A program made the translations under genes and the position numbers. A stretch of DNA of 64,000 nucleotides from VRUE01 sp963716245 (GTDB lineage: Bacteria; Actinomycetota; Thermoleophilia; Solirubrobacterales; 70-9), in assembly GCA_963716245.1 (NCBI GenBank), contig OY970300.1, positions 1,488,001-1,552,000 of the forward strand. The letters run 5' to 3'. The notes beneath the pieces are model-generated. The model saw only the letters and a program-made list of their open reading frames with translations, was not told the DNA's origin and ran no database searches. This document shows, piece by piece, positions 16,286 to 23,710 of this stretch (positions are counted from its first letter, which is position 1; every line of letters starts with the position of its first letter).

Positions 16286-16740
16286 CGGGCCTCCTCGCGC
16301 AGGTAGCCCACCGCCAGCAGGGCGACCCCGAGCGTGATCGCGACGTCGGCGACGTTGAAGGGGGGCCAGGAGAGGACGTCGATGTAGTCGGTGACCGCGT
16401 CGGCGCGGACCCGGTCGGCGAGGTTGCCGAGCGCACCGCCGACCAGCAGGCCGACCGCGACCCACATGTGCGGCCGGTCGCGCTCGCGCGCGAAGAGCAG
16501 GCCGACGGCGATCAGCGCGACGACGGTGACCGCGATCAGCGCGACGCCGCCGCCGCTGGCCAGGCCGAACGCAATGCCGCGGTTGTGGGCGAGGGTCAGG
16601 CCGAGCGGTCCCAGCACGTCGACGTGCTCGCCCGCGACCAGCTGGGCCTCGACCAGCGCCTTCGCGCCCTGGTCCAGCGCGACGACGAGCCCGCACAGTG
16701 CGCCGGCGAGGCGCCAGGCTCGGTCCCGGCCGGCGCTCAC
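16282..16740 (-). CDS. lspA: Lipoprotein signal peptidase
   Basis: 152 residues with four hydrophobic segments. Family blocks are the N-terminal DQGAK, NRGIAFGL, GNLADR and FNVADVAI, whose two Asp residues form the aspartate protease dyad. It removes signal peptides from prolipoproteins in the membrane. The start is GTG, overlapping the YggT stop as GTGA. Length is slightly below the E. coli enzyme. Confidence 0.94.
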   Translation of the reverse strand: MSAGRDRAWRLAGALCGLVVALDQGAKALVEAQLVAGEHVDVLGPLGLTLAHNRGIAFGLASGGGVALIAVTVVALIAVGLLFARERDRPHMWVAVGLLVGGALGNLADRVRADAVTDYIDVLSWPPFNVADVAITLGVALLAVGYLREEAR

Positions 16741-17051
16741 CCGGCGATCAGGCCGACGACGATCGCCTGGAGGACGATGAGCACGATGACGCCGACGATC
16801 GGGCTGAGGTCGAAGGCGAAACCGCCGCCCCCGAGCGGCGGGATGAAGCGCCGGAAGAAGCCCAGGTACGGATTCGTCGTCTCGCCGACGAAGTCGAGCA
16901 CGGCGCGCAGCCACGGGTGGTAGGGCATGCGCGGGATCCACGAGCTGAGCACGTTGAGGAAGATCAAGACGATGTAGACGGTGAAGAGGGCGCTGACGTA
17001 GGCCGCGACGTCGCCGCGAGAGATCGCCAGGACCAGCAGGGCGACGCTCAC
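16737..17051 (-). CDS. YggT family membrane protein
   Basis: 104 residues. Two YggT-type hydrophobic blocks flank the conserved segment SSWIPRMPYHPWLRAVLDFVGETTNPYLGFFRR. In Actinobacteria and other Gram-positives this family sits in the division cluster near sepF, as here; its role in envelope or osmotic function is not well defined. The start is GTG, overlapping the proC stop as GTGA, and the stop overlaps the lspA start in the same way. Confidence 0.9.
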   Translation of the reverse strand: MSVALLVLAISRGDVAAYVSALFTVYIVLIFLNVLSSWIPRMPYHPWLRAVLDFVGETTNPYLGFFRRFIPPLGGGGFAFDLSPIVGVIVLIVLQAIVVGLIAG

Positions 17052-17788
17052 CCCCTCATCCTCTCCAGCGAGGCTCGCACCGCCGCTCGGAACGCCTCCT
17101 TCGCGCCCTCGCGCTCGAGCGCTTCCAGTCCGGCTTCGGTGCTGCCGCCCGGCGAGGTGACGGCGACTCGGATGTCGGTCGGCCGGCGGCCGCGCATCAG
17201 CGACCCGCTGCCGGCGGCGGCCTCGACGACCAGCTTCTCGACCAGCTTCTCGTCCAGGCCGGCGCTGACGCCGGCCTCGATCAGCGCCTCGGCGACCAGG
17301 GCGAAATAGGCGGGCGAGCAGCCCATCAGCGCCGTGGCGACGTCGAACTGCGAATCCGGCAGCTCGACGACGGACCCGAGAGCGCCCAGCTTCTCGCGTA
17401 CCTCGGGGCTGAGCTCTCCGGCGACGCAGAGAACGCCACTGCCCACCTCCACCGCGAGGTTCGGCATGACCCGCCCCACGTCGGCGTCGGGAAAAGCCTT
17501 CTCGACCTTCTCCAGCGCCGTCGCCCCGAGTATCGAGACGACCGACTTCGCCCCGGCCAGCTCCCCGGCCGCTTGCTCGAGAACCCCCGGCTTCACCGCG
17601 AGGACCACGACGTCGGCCCTCTCCGCCAGCTCCCCGTTGGACCCGACGGCCTCCCCGCCGACCTCCTCGGCCAGCCTGCGAGCCTTCTCGGCGTCGGCGT
17701 CGGAGAACAGCATCCGCTCCCAATGCCCGGACCAACCCCGCGCGATGGCCGCGGCCATGTTCCCGGACCCACAGAAACCGACGATCAT
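17048..17788 (-). CDS. proC: Pyrroline-5-carboxylate reductase
   Basis: 246 residues. The Rossmann start is GFCGSGNMAAAIARGW, followed by VVLAVKPGV, RVMPN, and the C-terminal signature VAVTSPGGSTEAGL. It catalyses the last step of proline synthesis using NAD(P)H. It lies between sepF and yggT, a frequent actinobacterial arrangement. A TAGTCT box lies 7 bases before the ATG. It is a little short (usual length about 265-275) but motif-complete. Confidence 0.95.
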   Translation of the reverse strand: MIVGFCGSGNMAAAIARGWSGHWERMLFSDADAEKARRLAEEVGGEAVGSNGELAERADVVVLAVKPGVLEQAAGELAGAKSVVSILGATALEKVEKAFPDADVGRVMPNLAVEVGSGVLCVAGELSPEVREKLGALGSVVELPDSQFDVATALMGCSPAYFALVAEALIEAGVSAGLDEKLVEKLVVEAAAGSGSLMRGRRPTDIRVAVTSPGGSTEAGLEALEREGAKEAFRAAVRASLERMRG

Positions 17789-17847
17789 CTTGCGGAGACT
17801 AGTCGTGGCCGTCGAGGGAGGGTCGACTCTGGCCCACCGACACGAAT

Positions 17848-18381
17848 CTAGGACTGGTTGAAGAACCCTTTGTCGAGCAGCCGCGCCCTCTCCTCGGCCG
17901 ACACCTCGACGTTGCGGGGCGTCAGCAGGAAGATCTTCTCGGCGATCCGCTGCATGCCGCCCTCGAGCGCGTAGGTCAGCCCCGAGCAGAAGTCGATCAT
18001 CCGCTTGGACAGCTCGTGGTCGGTCGTCTGCAGGTTGAGGATCACCGGGACGGAGCGCTTGAACTGGTCCGCGACCTGCTGGGCGTCGTTGAAGTTGCGG
18101 GGGATGACGAGGTGGACTTTGACGTCGGAGTCCTCGCCGACCGGGCGCAGGACCCGGGTCCGCGCGCCGGACGCGGGCTCGTCGTCGGCGAAGATGTCGT
18201 CGATCTCGTCGCGGCGCGAGCGGCGCGAGGTCGGCAGGCGCCGCACCTGACTCGACTCGCGGCGCGAGTCGAAGTCGTCTTCGTCGGGGCCGAAGTCGTC
18301 TTCGTATTCGGGTCCGTGGTCGTGCTCTTCGGCGAGACCGAAGTAGACCAGCGCTCTATGCCAGCTGTCGCGTAGTGCCAT
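17848..18381 (-). CDS. sepF: Cell division protein SepF
   Basis: 177 residues. The N-terminal helix ALRDSWHRALVYFGLAEE is the membrane-binding part. An acidic and Arg/Ser-rich linker follows (about 20-85). The C-terminal SepF domain (about 88-170) has VHLVIPRNFNDAQQVADQFK, VILNLQ and RMIDFCSGLTYALEG. It anchors FtsZ filaments to the membrane. It is transcribed apart from yggS: a 79-bp gap holds a -10-like CATAAT and a hairpin. Confidence 0.95.
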   Translation of the reverse strand: MALRDSWHRALVYFGLAEEHDHGPEYEDDFGPDEDDFDSRRESSQVRRLPTSRRSRRDEIDDIFADDEPASGARTRVLRPVGEDSDVKVHLVIPRNFNDAQQVADQFKRSVPVILNLQTTDHELSKRMIDFCSGLTYALEGGMQRIAEKIFLLTPRNVEVSAEERARLLDKGFFNQS

Positions 18382-18392
18382 GCGTGCGTGTT

Positions 18393-18427
18393 TCGGCTCC
18401 TCGGAGCCGATTCCTTTACGGATTATG
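18393..18427 (-). promoter_or_regulatory. sepF -10 box and 5' leader hairpin
   Basis: On the minus strand CATAAT (18427-18422) is followed by a perfect hairpin TCGGCTC-CGAG-GAGCCGA (18410-18393) just upstream of the sepF ATG (18381). The hairpin would lie at the 5' end of the message and there is no Shine-Dalgarno after it, so it may affect translation of sepF. Confidence 0.4.
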
Positions 18428-18460
18428 GCTCATACCGTCGGACCCTCCACTGGGAGATCC

Positions 18461-19093
18461 CTAGACGTAGAGCGCCGTTCCGAGCCGGACGATCGTCGCG
18501 CCCTCCTCTATGGCGACCTGCCAGTCCTGGGAAGTGCCCATCGACAGGCGGGTGAGCCCGTGGGCGGCGGCGAGCTCGGCGAGGCGGGCGAAGTGGGGAC
18601 GCGAATCCTCCGGGTCGGTGCTGAAGGGTGGCATCGTCATCAGGCCGGAGACGCGGACGGGGCATCTCTCGACGAAGGACCCCAGCTCGGCGGGGGCGAC
18701 GCCCCCCTTGCCTTCCTCCCCGGCCACGTTCACCTCGACCAGCACCTCGGTGCTCGCCTCGCCGTGGCGGCCCAGCTGCTCGAGCGCCGAGTCGGTGGCG
18801 ACCGAGTGGATCAGCCGGCAGGTCGGCAGCAGCTGCTTGACCTTGCGGCTCTGCAGGTTGCCGATGAAGTCCCACTCGAACGCCTCGCCCCAGCGCTCGT
18901 GCTTGGCGGCGAGGTCCTGCTGGCGGTTCTCGCCGACCAGCCGCACCCCCGCCTCGGCGAGCGCGCCCATCTCCTCCAGCGGCACGTACTTGGTCGCGGC
19001 GAGGATCTCGACCCCCTCCCCCGCCGCCTCGCGCGCCCGTTCGAGGTTGGCGGCGATCCTGGCGGGCTCGAGGCCGTGGATCAGTCCCGGCAT
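18461..19093 (-). CDS. YggS family pyridoxal phosphate homeostasis protein
   Basis: 210 residues, a TIM-barrel PLP-binding protein. The PLP Lys is in AATKYVPLEEM (about residue 35). GENRQQDL, WDFIGNLQSRKVK, HSVAT, VEVNVAGEEGKGG, GLMTMPP and LSMGTSQDWQVAIEEGATIVRLGTALY are all family blocks. It buffers PLP in the cytosol. It lies 3 bp after pgeF, the usual actinobacterial pgeF-yggS-sepF order. Confidence 0.95.
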   Translation of the reverse strand: MPGLIHGLEPARIAANLERAREAAGEGVEILAATKYVPLEEMGALAEAGVRLVGENRQQDLAAKHERWGEAFEWDFIGNLQSRKVKQLLPTCRLIHSVATDSALEQLGRHGEASTEVLVEVNVAGEEGKGGVAPAELGSFVERCPVRVSGLMTMPPFSTDPEDSRPHFARLAELAAAHGLTRLSMGTSQDWQVAIEEGATIVRLGTALYV

Positions 19094-19096
19094 CGC

Positions 19097-19807
19097 TCAG
19101 ATCCCTTTCCCGTCGAGCCAGACCAGACCGGCCTGGCGGCCGGCGCGGCCGGCTTCGCGGCGGTGGGAGAAGAACAGCTCCGGCTCGCAGCGCGTGCAGA
19201 AGCCGGCGCTCTCGATCTGCTCGACGCCGGCCTCACGCAGCAGACGGCGCGCGACCTCGGGCAGGTCGAGCATCCCGTCGCGCGCGACGCCGTCGCCGAG
19301 CCCGTCGAAGGCATCGAGCACCTCTTCGCCCACCTCGTAGCAGCAGAGACCGATCCCCGGCCCGATCGCCGCATGCGTCGCTCGGACCGCCTCGACGCCA
19401 CTTGCGACGATCCCAGACGCCAGGCCCCGCCAACCGCAATGCAGGATCGCGGCCCCGCCGGGCCCGGCCAGCGCGACCGGCAGGCAGTCGGCGACGAAGA
19501 CAAGGCCGACCGGCCCGGGCTCCGCGATCACGTGCCCGTCCGCCTCGAGCGGCTCCACACCTGACGTGCCGTCCAAAGAGTGCCCATTGGGGCATCGAAT
19601 GGACGGCACGTCCGTGTGGTGCTCGACCAGAGCGGCGCCGTGCACCTGGCGCGCGACCGCGATCGCCTCGGGCTCGATGCCGAGCGCGGCGGCGAGGGGC
19701 TCGCGGCTCTCCCACGCCGATCCGGTCGTGCGGGTCGAGAAGACCGCCTTGGCGCCGGGCAGGGCGGCCTCGAGCCAACGCGCTTCCCCTCGGCTTCGCC
19801 ACTCCAT
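19097..19807 (-). CDS. pgeF: Multicopper/purine nucleoside phosphorylase-type YfiH (PgeF) protein with in-frame palindrome insert
   Basis: 236 residues of the YfiH/PgeF 'laccase' family, also reported as purine nucleoside phosphorylases. Family blocks: FSTRTTGSAW, RQVHGAALVE, VFVADCLPVALA, AILHCGWRGLA and GPGIGLCCYEVG. Between QVHG and the EADG block there are about 33 residues against about 16-20 in relatives I can recall. The excess (about 17 codons) coincides with a 50-bp palindrome at 19563-19612. The reading frame is kept, so the protein is probably still made. The cca stop and pgeF start overlap (TGATG). Confidence 0.9.
   Translation of the reverse strand: MEWRSRGEARWLEAALPGAKAVFSTRTTGSAWESREPLAAALGIEPEAIAVARQVHGAALVEHHTDVPSIRCPNGHSLDGTSGVEPLEADGHVIAEPGPVGLVFVADCLPVALAGPGGAAILHCGWRGLASGIVASGVEAVRATHAAIGPGIGLCCYEVGEEVLDAFDGLGDGVARDGMLDLPEVARRLLREAGVEQIESAGFCTRCEPELFFSHRREAGRAGRQAGLVWLDGKGI
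19563..19612. repeat. Palindromic element inside pgeF
   Basis: Perfect 12-bp arms GACGTGCCGTCC (19563-19574) / GGACGGCACGTC (19601-19612) enclose a smaller hairpin TGCCC-ATTG-GGGCA (19581-19594). The ends GACGTGCC/GGCACGTC are shared with the palindrome at 50433-50486 and nearly with that at 46187-46234. It adds about 17 codons to pgeF, which looks like an in-frame insertion. Confidence 0.7.
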
Positions 19808-20937
19808 CACTCCCCCTCCCGGGAGGCAGCGAGGGCCGCCTCGAGCTCCTGCTCGCGGCCGGCGATCTCGCCGTCGAGCTTGCGCCGCAGCGCCTCGGCC
19901 AGGCCCCTCCCGAGCGCCGGCCCCTGCGACACGCCTGCCGCGATCAGGTCCTCGCCGTCGATCTCCAGCCTGACCGACCGCCACTCGCGCTGGTAGCGGT
20001 CGAGCCAGTCGGCGCCCAGTGCGCGGGCGAGGACGAGCTCGACCGGATCGCCGCCCCGCGCCCGGCTGACCGCCTCCGAGGGGCGCTTGGGACGAGTGGC
20101 CGCAAGCTCCACCTCGCGGCCCGCAGGCCCGCAGGCGGCGGCGAGGACGGCGCGGTCGCGCGGCACGATCCCCTGCCACGGGGGCGCGGAGAGCAGGTCC
20201 GCCACGCGGGCCGCCAGCTCCACTCCGTCCGGGCGCAGGTCGACCAGGCCCCACTCGGCGAGCAGCACGAAGCCGCGCGGCGCGTCCGGCTCGGCGGCGA
20301 GGCGCAGCAGGTCGGCGGTGCGGCGCTCCTGGGAGACCGTCGAGAGGTCGGCCTCGCGCAGCAGCGTGCCCGTCTTCTTCTCCAGCTCGAAGCCGAACCT
20401 GGCCGCGTAGCGGGCGGCGCGCAGGGCGCGGGTCGGGTCGTCGGCGAAGGAGCGCGAGTGGAGCACGCGCAGCAGGCCGGACTCGAGGTCGGCACGGCCG
20501 CCGTGCGGGTCGATCAGGCGCGCCTCGCCCTGCAGCGGAACCGCCATCGCGTTGACCGTGAAGTCGCGGCGCGCGAGATCGGCCTCGATGTCGCCCGCCG
20601 GCTCGACCTCTGGCAGCGCTCCCGGCCGGGGATAGGACTCCGCCCTGGCGGCGGCGACGTCGACCTCGTGGCCGTCGAGGCGCACCTTCGCGGTCGCGAA
20701 GCGCTCGTGCGCCACGACCTCGCCGCCGAGCTCCGCCCCCAGCTCGGCGGCGTCGCCGACCACGACCAGGTCGATGTCCGAGCGGCCGCGGCCGAGCAGC
20801 AGGTCGCGCACGGCACCGCCGACCAGGTAGACGGGTCGGTCACCGGCCGCCGCGACGACGCCGCCCAGCTCGGGATACGTCGTGGCGAGCGCGTCGCCCA
20901 GCTGCATCTCCGGCTCACCCACCGGCGCCCCCGGCAT
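19807..20937 (-). CDS. cca: CCA tRNA nucleotidyltransferase / poly(A) polymerase family
   Basis: 376 residues. The class II nucleotidyltransferase head has LVGGAVRDLLLGRG and SDIDLVVVG (metal Asp pair), followed by ARRDFTVNAMA, IDPHGGRADLESGLLRVL and DDPTRALRAARYAARF. It adds or repairs the CCA end of tRNAs; CCA-adding versus A-adding activity cannot be separated by eye. It starts 3 bp after hisF, at the end of the his cluster, and overlaps pgeF. Confidence 0.92.
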   Translation of the reverse strand: MPGAPVGEPEMQLGDALATTYPELGGVVAAAGDRPVYLVGGAVRDLLLGRGRSDIDLVVVGDAAELGAELGGEVVAHERFATAKVRLDGHEVDVAAARAESYPRPGALPEVEPAGDIEADLARRDFTVNAMAVPLQGEARLIDPHGGRADLESGLLRVLHSRSFADDPTRALRAARYAARFGFELEKKTGTLLREADLSTVSQERRTADLLRLAAEPDAPRGFVLLAEWGLVDLRPDGVELAARVADLLSAPPWQGIVPRDRAVLAAACGPAGREVELAATRPKRPSEAVSRARGGDPVELVLARALGADWLDRYQREWRSVRLEIDGEDLIAAGVSQGPALGRGLAEALRRKLDGEIAGREQELEAALAASREGE

Positions 20938-20940
20938 CGC

Positions 20941-21699
20941 TCAGCGCCGCACGGGGATGCCGGCCGCGGCCATGTGGTCCTTCGCCTCGCGGACCCGGTA
21001 CGTGCCGTAGTGGAAGATCGAGGCGCAGAGCACCGCGTCGGCCCGGCCCGCGGCGATCGCCTCGCTGAGGTGGTCGAGCGTTCCCGCGCCGCCGGAGGCG
21101 ATCACCGGCACCGGGACCGCCTCGGCGACGGCGCGCGTCAGCTCGATGTCGTAGCCGTCGTTGGTCCCGTCCCGGTCCATGCTGGTCAGCAGGACCTCTC
21201 CCGCCCCCCGCTCGACCGCCTCTCGGGCCCAGGCGACAGCCTCGCGGTCCTCGACCTTCCTGCGGCCGCCGTTGACGTAGACGCCCCAGCCCTCGTCCTC
21301 GCGCTTCGCGTCGATCGCGATCACCACGCACTGCGCCCCGAAGTGATCGGCCAGCTCGGTCAGCAGCTCGGGACGCCCGAGCGCCGAGGAGTTGACCGAG
21401 ACCTTGTCGGCGCCGGCGTCGAGCACCGCCTGAGCGTCCTCGACCGTACGGATGCCCCCGCCGATCGTGAACGGGATGAAGACGTTGTCGGCCGTGCGCC
21501 GGGCCAGCTCGACGATCGTCTCGCGCTTCTCGTGCGAGGCGGTGATGTCGAGGAAGACCAGCTCGTCCGCCCCCTCCGCGTCGTAGCGCTCGGCCAGCTC
21601 GACCGGATCGCCCGCGTCGCGCAGCCCGATGAAGTTGGTCCCCTTGACGACGCGGCCGGCGTCGACGTCGAGGCATGGGATGACTCGCTTGAGCGCCAT
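20941..21699 (-). CDS. hisF: Imidazole glycerol phosphate synthase, cyclase subunit
   Basis: 252 residues, a TIM barrel. IPCLDVDAGRVVKGTNF at the start holds the catalytic Asp; VFLDITAS, FTIGGGIRT, VSVNSSAL, CVVIAIDAK, LLTSMDRDGTNDGYD (second catalytic Asp) and VIASGGAGTLDHL follow. It works with HisH to make IGP and AICAR. It is separated from hisA by 60 bp containing a palindrome. Confidence 0.97.
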   Translation of the reverse strand: MALKRVIPCLDVDAGRVVKGTNFIGLRDAGDPVELAERYDAEGADELVFLDITASHEKRETIVELARRTADNVFIPFTIGGGIRTVEDAQAVLDAGADKVSVNSSALGRPELLTELADHFGAQCVVIAIDAKREDEGWGVYVNGGRRKVEDREAVAWAREAVERGAGEVLLTSMDRDGTNDGYDIELTRAVAEAVPVPVIASGGAGTLDHLSEAIAAGRADAVLCASIFHYGTYRVREAKDHMAAAGIPVRR

Positions 21700-21712
21700 G
21701 CGAACAGCCTAG

Positions 21713-21749
21713 TGGCGCGTTTCTCGTACATATTCCGAGAAACGCGCCA
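21713..21749. repeat. Palindrome between hisA and hisF
   Basis: Perfect 14-bp arms TGGCGCGTTTCTCG (21713-21726) / CGAGAAACGCGCCA (21736-21749) around the 9-base loop TACATATTC. It belongs with the palindrome at 692-728: the two share GTGGCGCGTT, the ACATATTCCGA loop region and the GCGCCAAGC end, while the paired middle differs. It would fold in the hisA-hisF transcript; there is no U tract. Confidence 0.7.
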
Positions 21750-21759
21750 AGCACCCTCC

Positions 21760-22485
21760 TCAGCGGAGGGCGCCGATGGCCTCGGCGACGGTGAACCTGC
21801 GCTCGTAGAGGGCCCGGCCGACGATGGCGCCCTCGACGTTGGGAGCGGCGATGCGGGCGAGGTCCTCCAGGTGCGAGAGGTCGCCGACCCCGCCGGAGGC
21901 GATCACCTGGGCCTCGGTTGCCGCGGCGATCTCGCTCAGCTGCCCGACCGCCGGGCCCTCCATCGTCCCGTCCACCTCGATCGCGGTGCAGAGAAAACGC
22001 GCTACACCCCGCTCGCCGAGGGCCGCAACCGCCTCGGTCACCCCCTCCTCACCTGCTTCGGTCCAACCCTGGAGGGCGACACGACCGTCGCGGGCGTCCA
22101 CCGACACCACCACGCGCTCGCTGCCGTGCTCGGCCAGCGTCGCGTCCAAGAACTCCGGGTCGCGCAGCGCCGCGGTCCCGATCACGACCCGCTCGGCGCC
22201 GGCCGCCAGCACCGCCTCGACGGACGCGGCGTCCCGCAGACCTCCGCCGGCCTGGATCGGGCAGTCGACGCCGGCCGCGATCCGCTGCACCGCGTCGAGG
22301 TTCTGCGGCGCCCCGGCCTTGGCGCCGTCGAGGTCGACGACGTGCAGGAACTCGGCCCCTTCGCCGGCCCAGCGCCGTGCCGCGTCGACCGGGTCGGCGT
22401 CGTAGGTCGTCTCCCGCTCGTAGTCGCCCTGCTGCAGGCGCACGGCCTTGCCGCCGCGGATGTCGATCGCGGGGTAGAGGATCAC
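21760..22485 (-). CDS. hisA: Phosphoribosyl isomerase (HisA)
   Basis: 241 residues. PAIDIRGGKAVRLQQGDY at the start carries the catalytic Asp; FLHVVDLDGAKAG, IQAGGGLRD, VVIGTAALRDPEFL, SVDARDGRVALQGW, CTAIEVDGTMEGP (second Asp) and VIASGGVGDLSHL follow. It isomerises ProFAR to PRFAR. In some Actinobacteria this enzyme (PriA) also serves tryptophan synthesis; sequence alone does not settle this. ATGA overlap with hisH. Confidence 0.95.
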   Translation of the reverse strand: MILYPAIDIRGGKAVRLQQGDYERETTYDADPVDAARRWAGEGAEFLHVVDLDGAKAGAPQNLDAVQRIAAGVDCPIQAGGGLRDAASVEAVLAAGAERVVIGTAALRDPEFLDATLAEHGSERVVVSVDARDGRVALQGWTEAGEEGVTEAVAALGERGVARFLCTAIEVDGTMEGPAVGQLSEIAAATEAQVIASGGVGDLSHLEDLARIAAPNVEGAIVGRALYERRFTVAEAIGALR

Positions 22486-23108
22486 GCCGGCACGGCGGCG
22501 CAGACCCCGGCGAAGTTGGCGAGCAGGCGCAACCCGGCGCTGCTCGACTTCTCGGGGTGGAACTGGACGCCGTAGACGTTGTCGCGCTCGGAGGCGCAGG
22601 CGAAGCGGGACCCGTACTCGGCCGTCCCGAGCAGGTCGTCCCCGCTCGGTCGCGGCGCGAAGGAGTGGACGAAGTAGAAGGGCGTCTCGCTCTCGATGCC
22701 CTCGGCGAGCTTGGACCCGCGCTCCCAGCGCACCGGCGCCCAGCCGATGTGCGGGACCTTGAGCCCCGCCGCGTCGAGGTCGGCGACCTCGCCCGGAAGC
22801 AGGCCGAGGCCGACGGCGCCGCCCAGCTCGGTCGAGGACTCGAAGAGCAGCTGGAGGCCGAGGCAGATGCCGAGGATCGGCACGCCGGACTCGAGCCGCT
22901 CGGCGATCAGCTCGTCGAGCGCGAGCTCGCGCACCCGCTCCATCGCCTTCGGGAAGGCGCCGACGCCCGGCAGGACGATCCCGTCGGCGTCGCGCACCGT
23001 CGCGGCGTCGCTGGTGATCGTCGCCGTCGCGCCGACGTGCTCCAGCGCCTTCTCGACCGAGCGCAGGTTGCCCATCCCGTAGTCGAGGATCGCGATGCGG
23101 GCGGTCAT
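22482..23108 (-). CDS. hisH: Imidazole glycerol phosphate synthase, glutaminase subunit
   Basis: 208 residues, class I glutamine amidotransferase. ILDYGMGNLRSVEKALE, IVLPGVGAFPKAM, and the nucleophile elbow GICLGLQLLFE with its Cys; the C-terminal FHPEKSS gives the His and Glu of the triad. It supplies ammonia to HisF. The start (ATG 23108) overlaps the hisB stop by 4 bp. Confidence 0.96.
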   Translation of the reverse strand: MTARIAILDYGMGNLRSVEKALEHVGATATITSDAATVRDADGIVLPGVGAFPKAMERVRELALDELIAERLESGVPILGICLGLQLLFESSTELGGAVGLGLLPGEVADLDAAGLKVPHIGWAPVRWERGSKLAEGIESETPFYFVHSFAPRPSGDDLLGTAEYGSRFACASERDNVYGVQFHPEKSSSAGLRLLANFAGVCAAVPA

Positions 23109-23710
23109 GCGGTCAGCGTCCCCTTCGTCGAGGGCACGCCCGGCGCCTCGGGGTCGATCGAGACGGCGACGCGCAGCGCGCGCGCGAAGGCCTTGAAGCA
23201 GGCCTCGATCATGTGGTGCGCGTTGGTGCCCCGGCGGACCGAGACGTGCAGGGTCAGCTTCGCGTTGTTGGCCACGGCGCGGAAGAGCTCCTCGGTCAGC
23301 TCGGTGTCGAAGCCCGCGATCGAGGTCGCGGGCAGGTCGGCGTCGAAGACGCAGAGCGGCCGTCCGGAGATGTCGATCGCGCACTCGGCCAGCGACTCGT
23401 CCATCGGGACGAGCGCGGAGCCGTAGCGGCGGATGCCCGCCCGGTCGCCGAGCGCCTCGTCGAGCGCCTGGCCGAGCACGATGCCGACGTCCTCGACCGT
23501 GTGGTGCGCGCCCGTCTCCAGGTCGCCGCTCGCCTCGACCCGCAGGCCGAGCCGGCCGTGGCGGGCGAGCAGGTCGAGCATGTGGTCGAGGAAGCCGACC
23601 CCCGTCTCGGCGCTCGCCTCGCCGCCGTCCAGGTCCAGCGCGAGCCGGATCTGCGTCTCGGCGGTGCTGCGCTCCTTCTCCGCGGTTCTGGTCATCTCAA
23701 GCGGCTCCAT
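23105..23710 (-). CDS. hisB: Imidazoleglycerol-phosphate dehydratase
   Basis: 201 residues, monofunctional. GVGFLDHMLDLLARHGRLGL, HHTVEDVGIVLGQAL, YGSALVPMDESLAECAIDISGRP and HHMIEACFKAFARAL carry the Mn-binding His and Glu residues. It dehydrates IGP. The ATG at 23710 overlaps the hisD end by 14 bp; an alternative ATG at 23695 would leave 1 bp and removes five residues. I cannot decide between them. Confidence 0.95.
   Translation of the reverse strand: MEPLEMTRTAEKERSTAETQIRLALDLDGGEASAETGVGFLDHMLDLLARHGRLGLRVEASGDLETGAHHTVEDVGIVLGQALDEALGDRAGIRRYGSALVPMDESLAECAIDISGRPLCVFDADLPATSIAGFDTELTEELFRAVANNAKLTLHVSVRRGTNAHHMIEACFKAFARALRVAVSIDPEAPGVPSTKGTLTA

Noticed and set aside
19402..22575. Plus-strand open frame of over 1,000 codons across the pgeF-cca-hisF-hisA genes
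   Set aside because: Composition artefact antisense to four well-supported genes.
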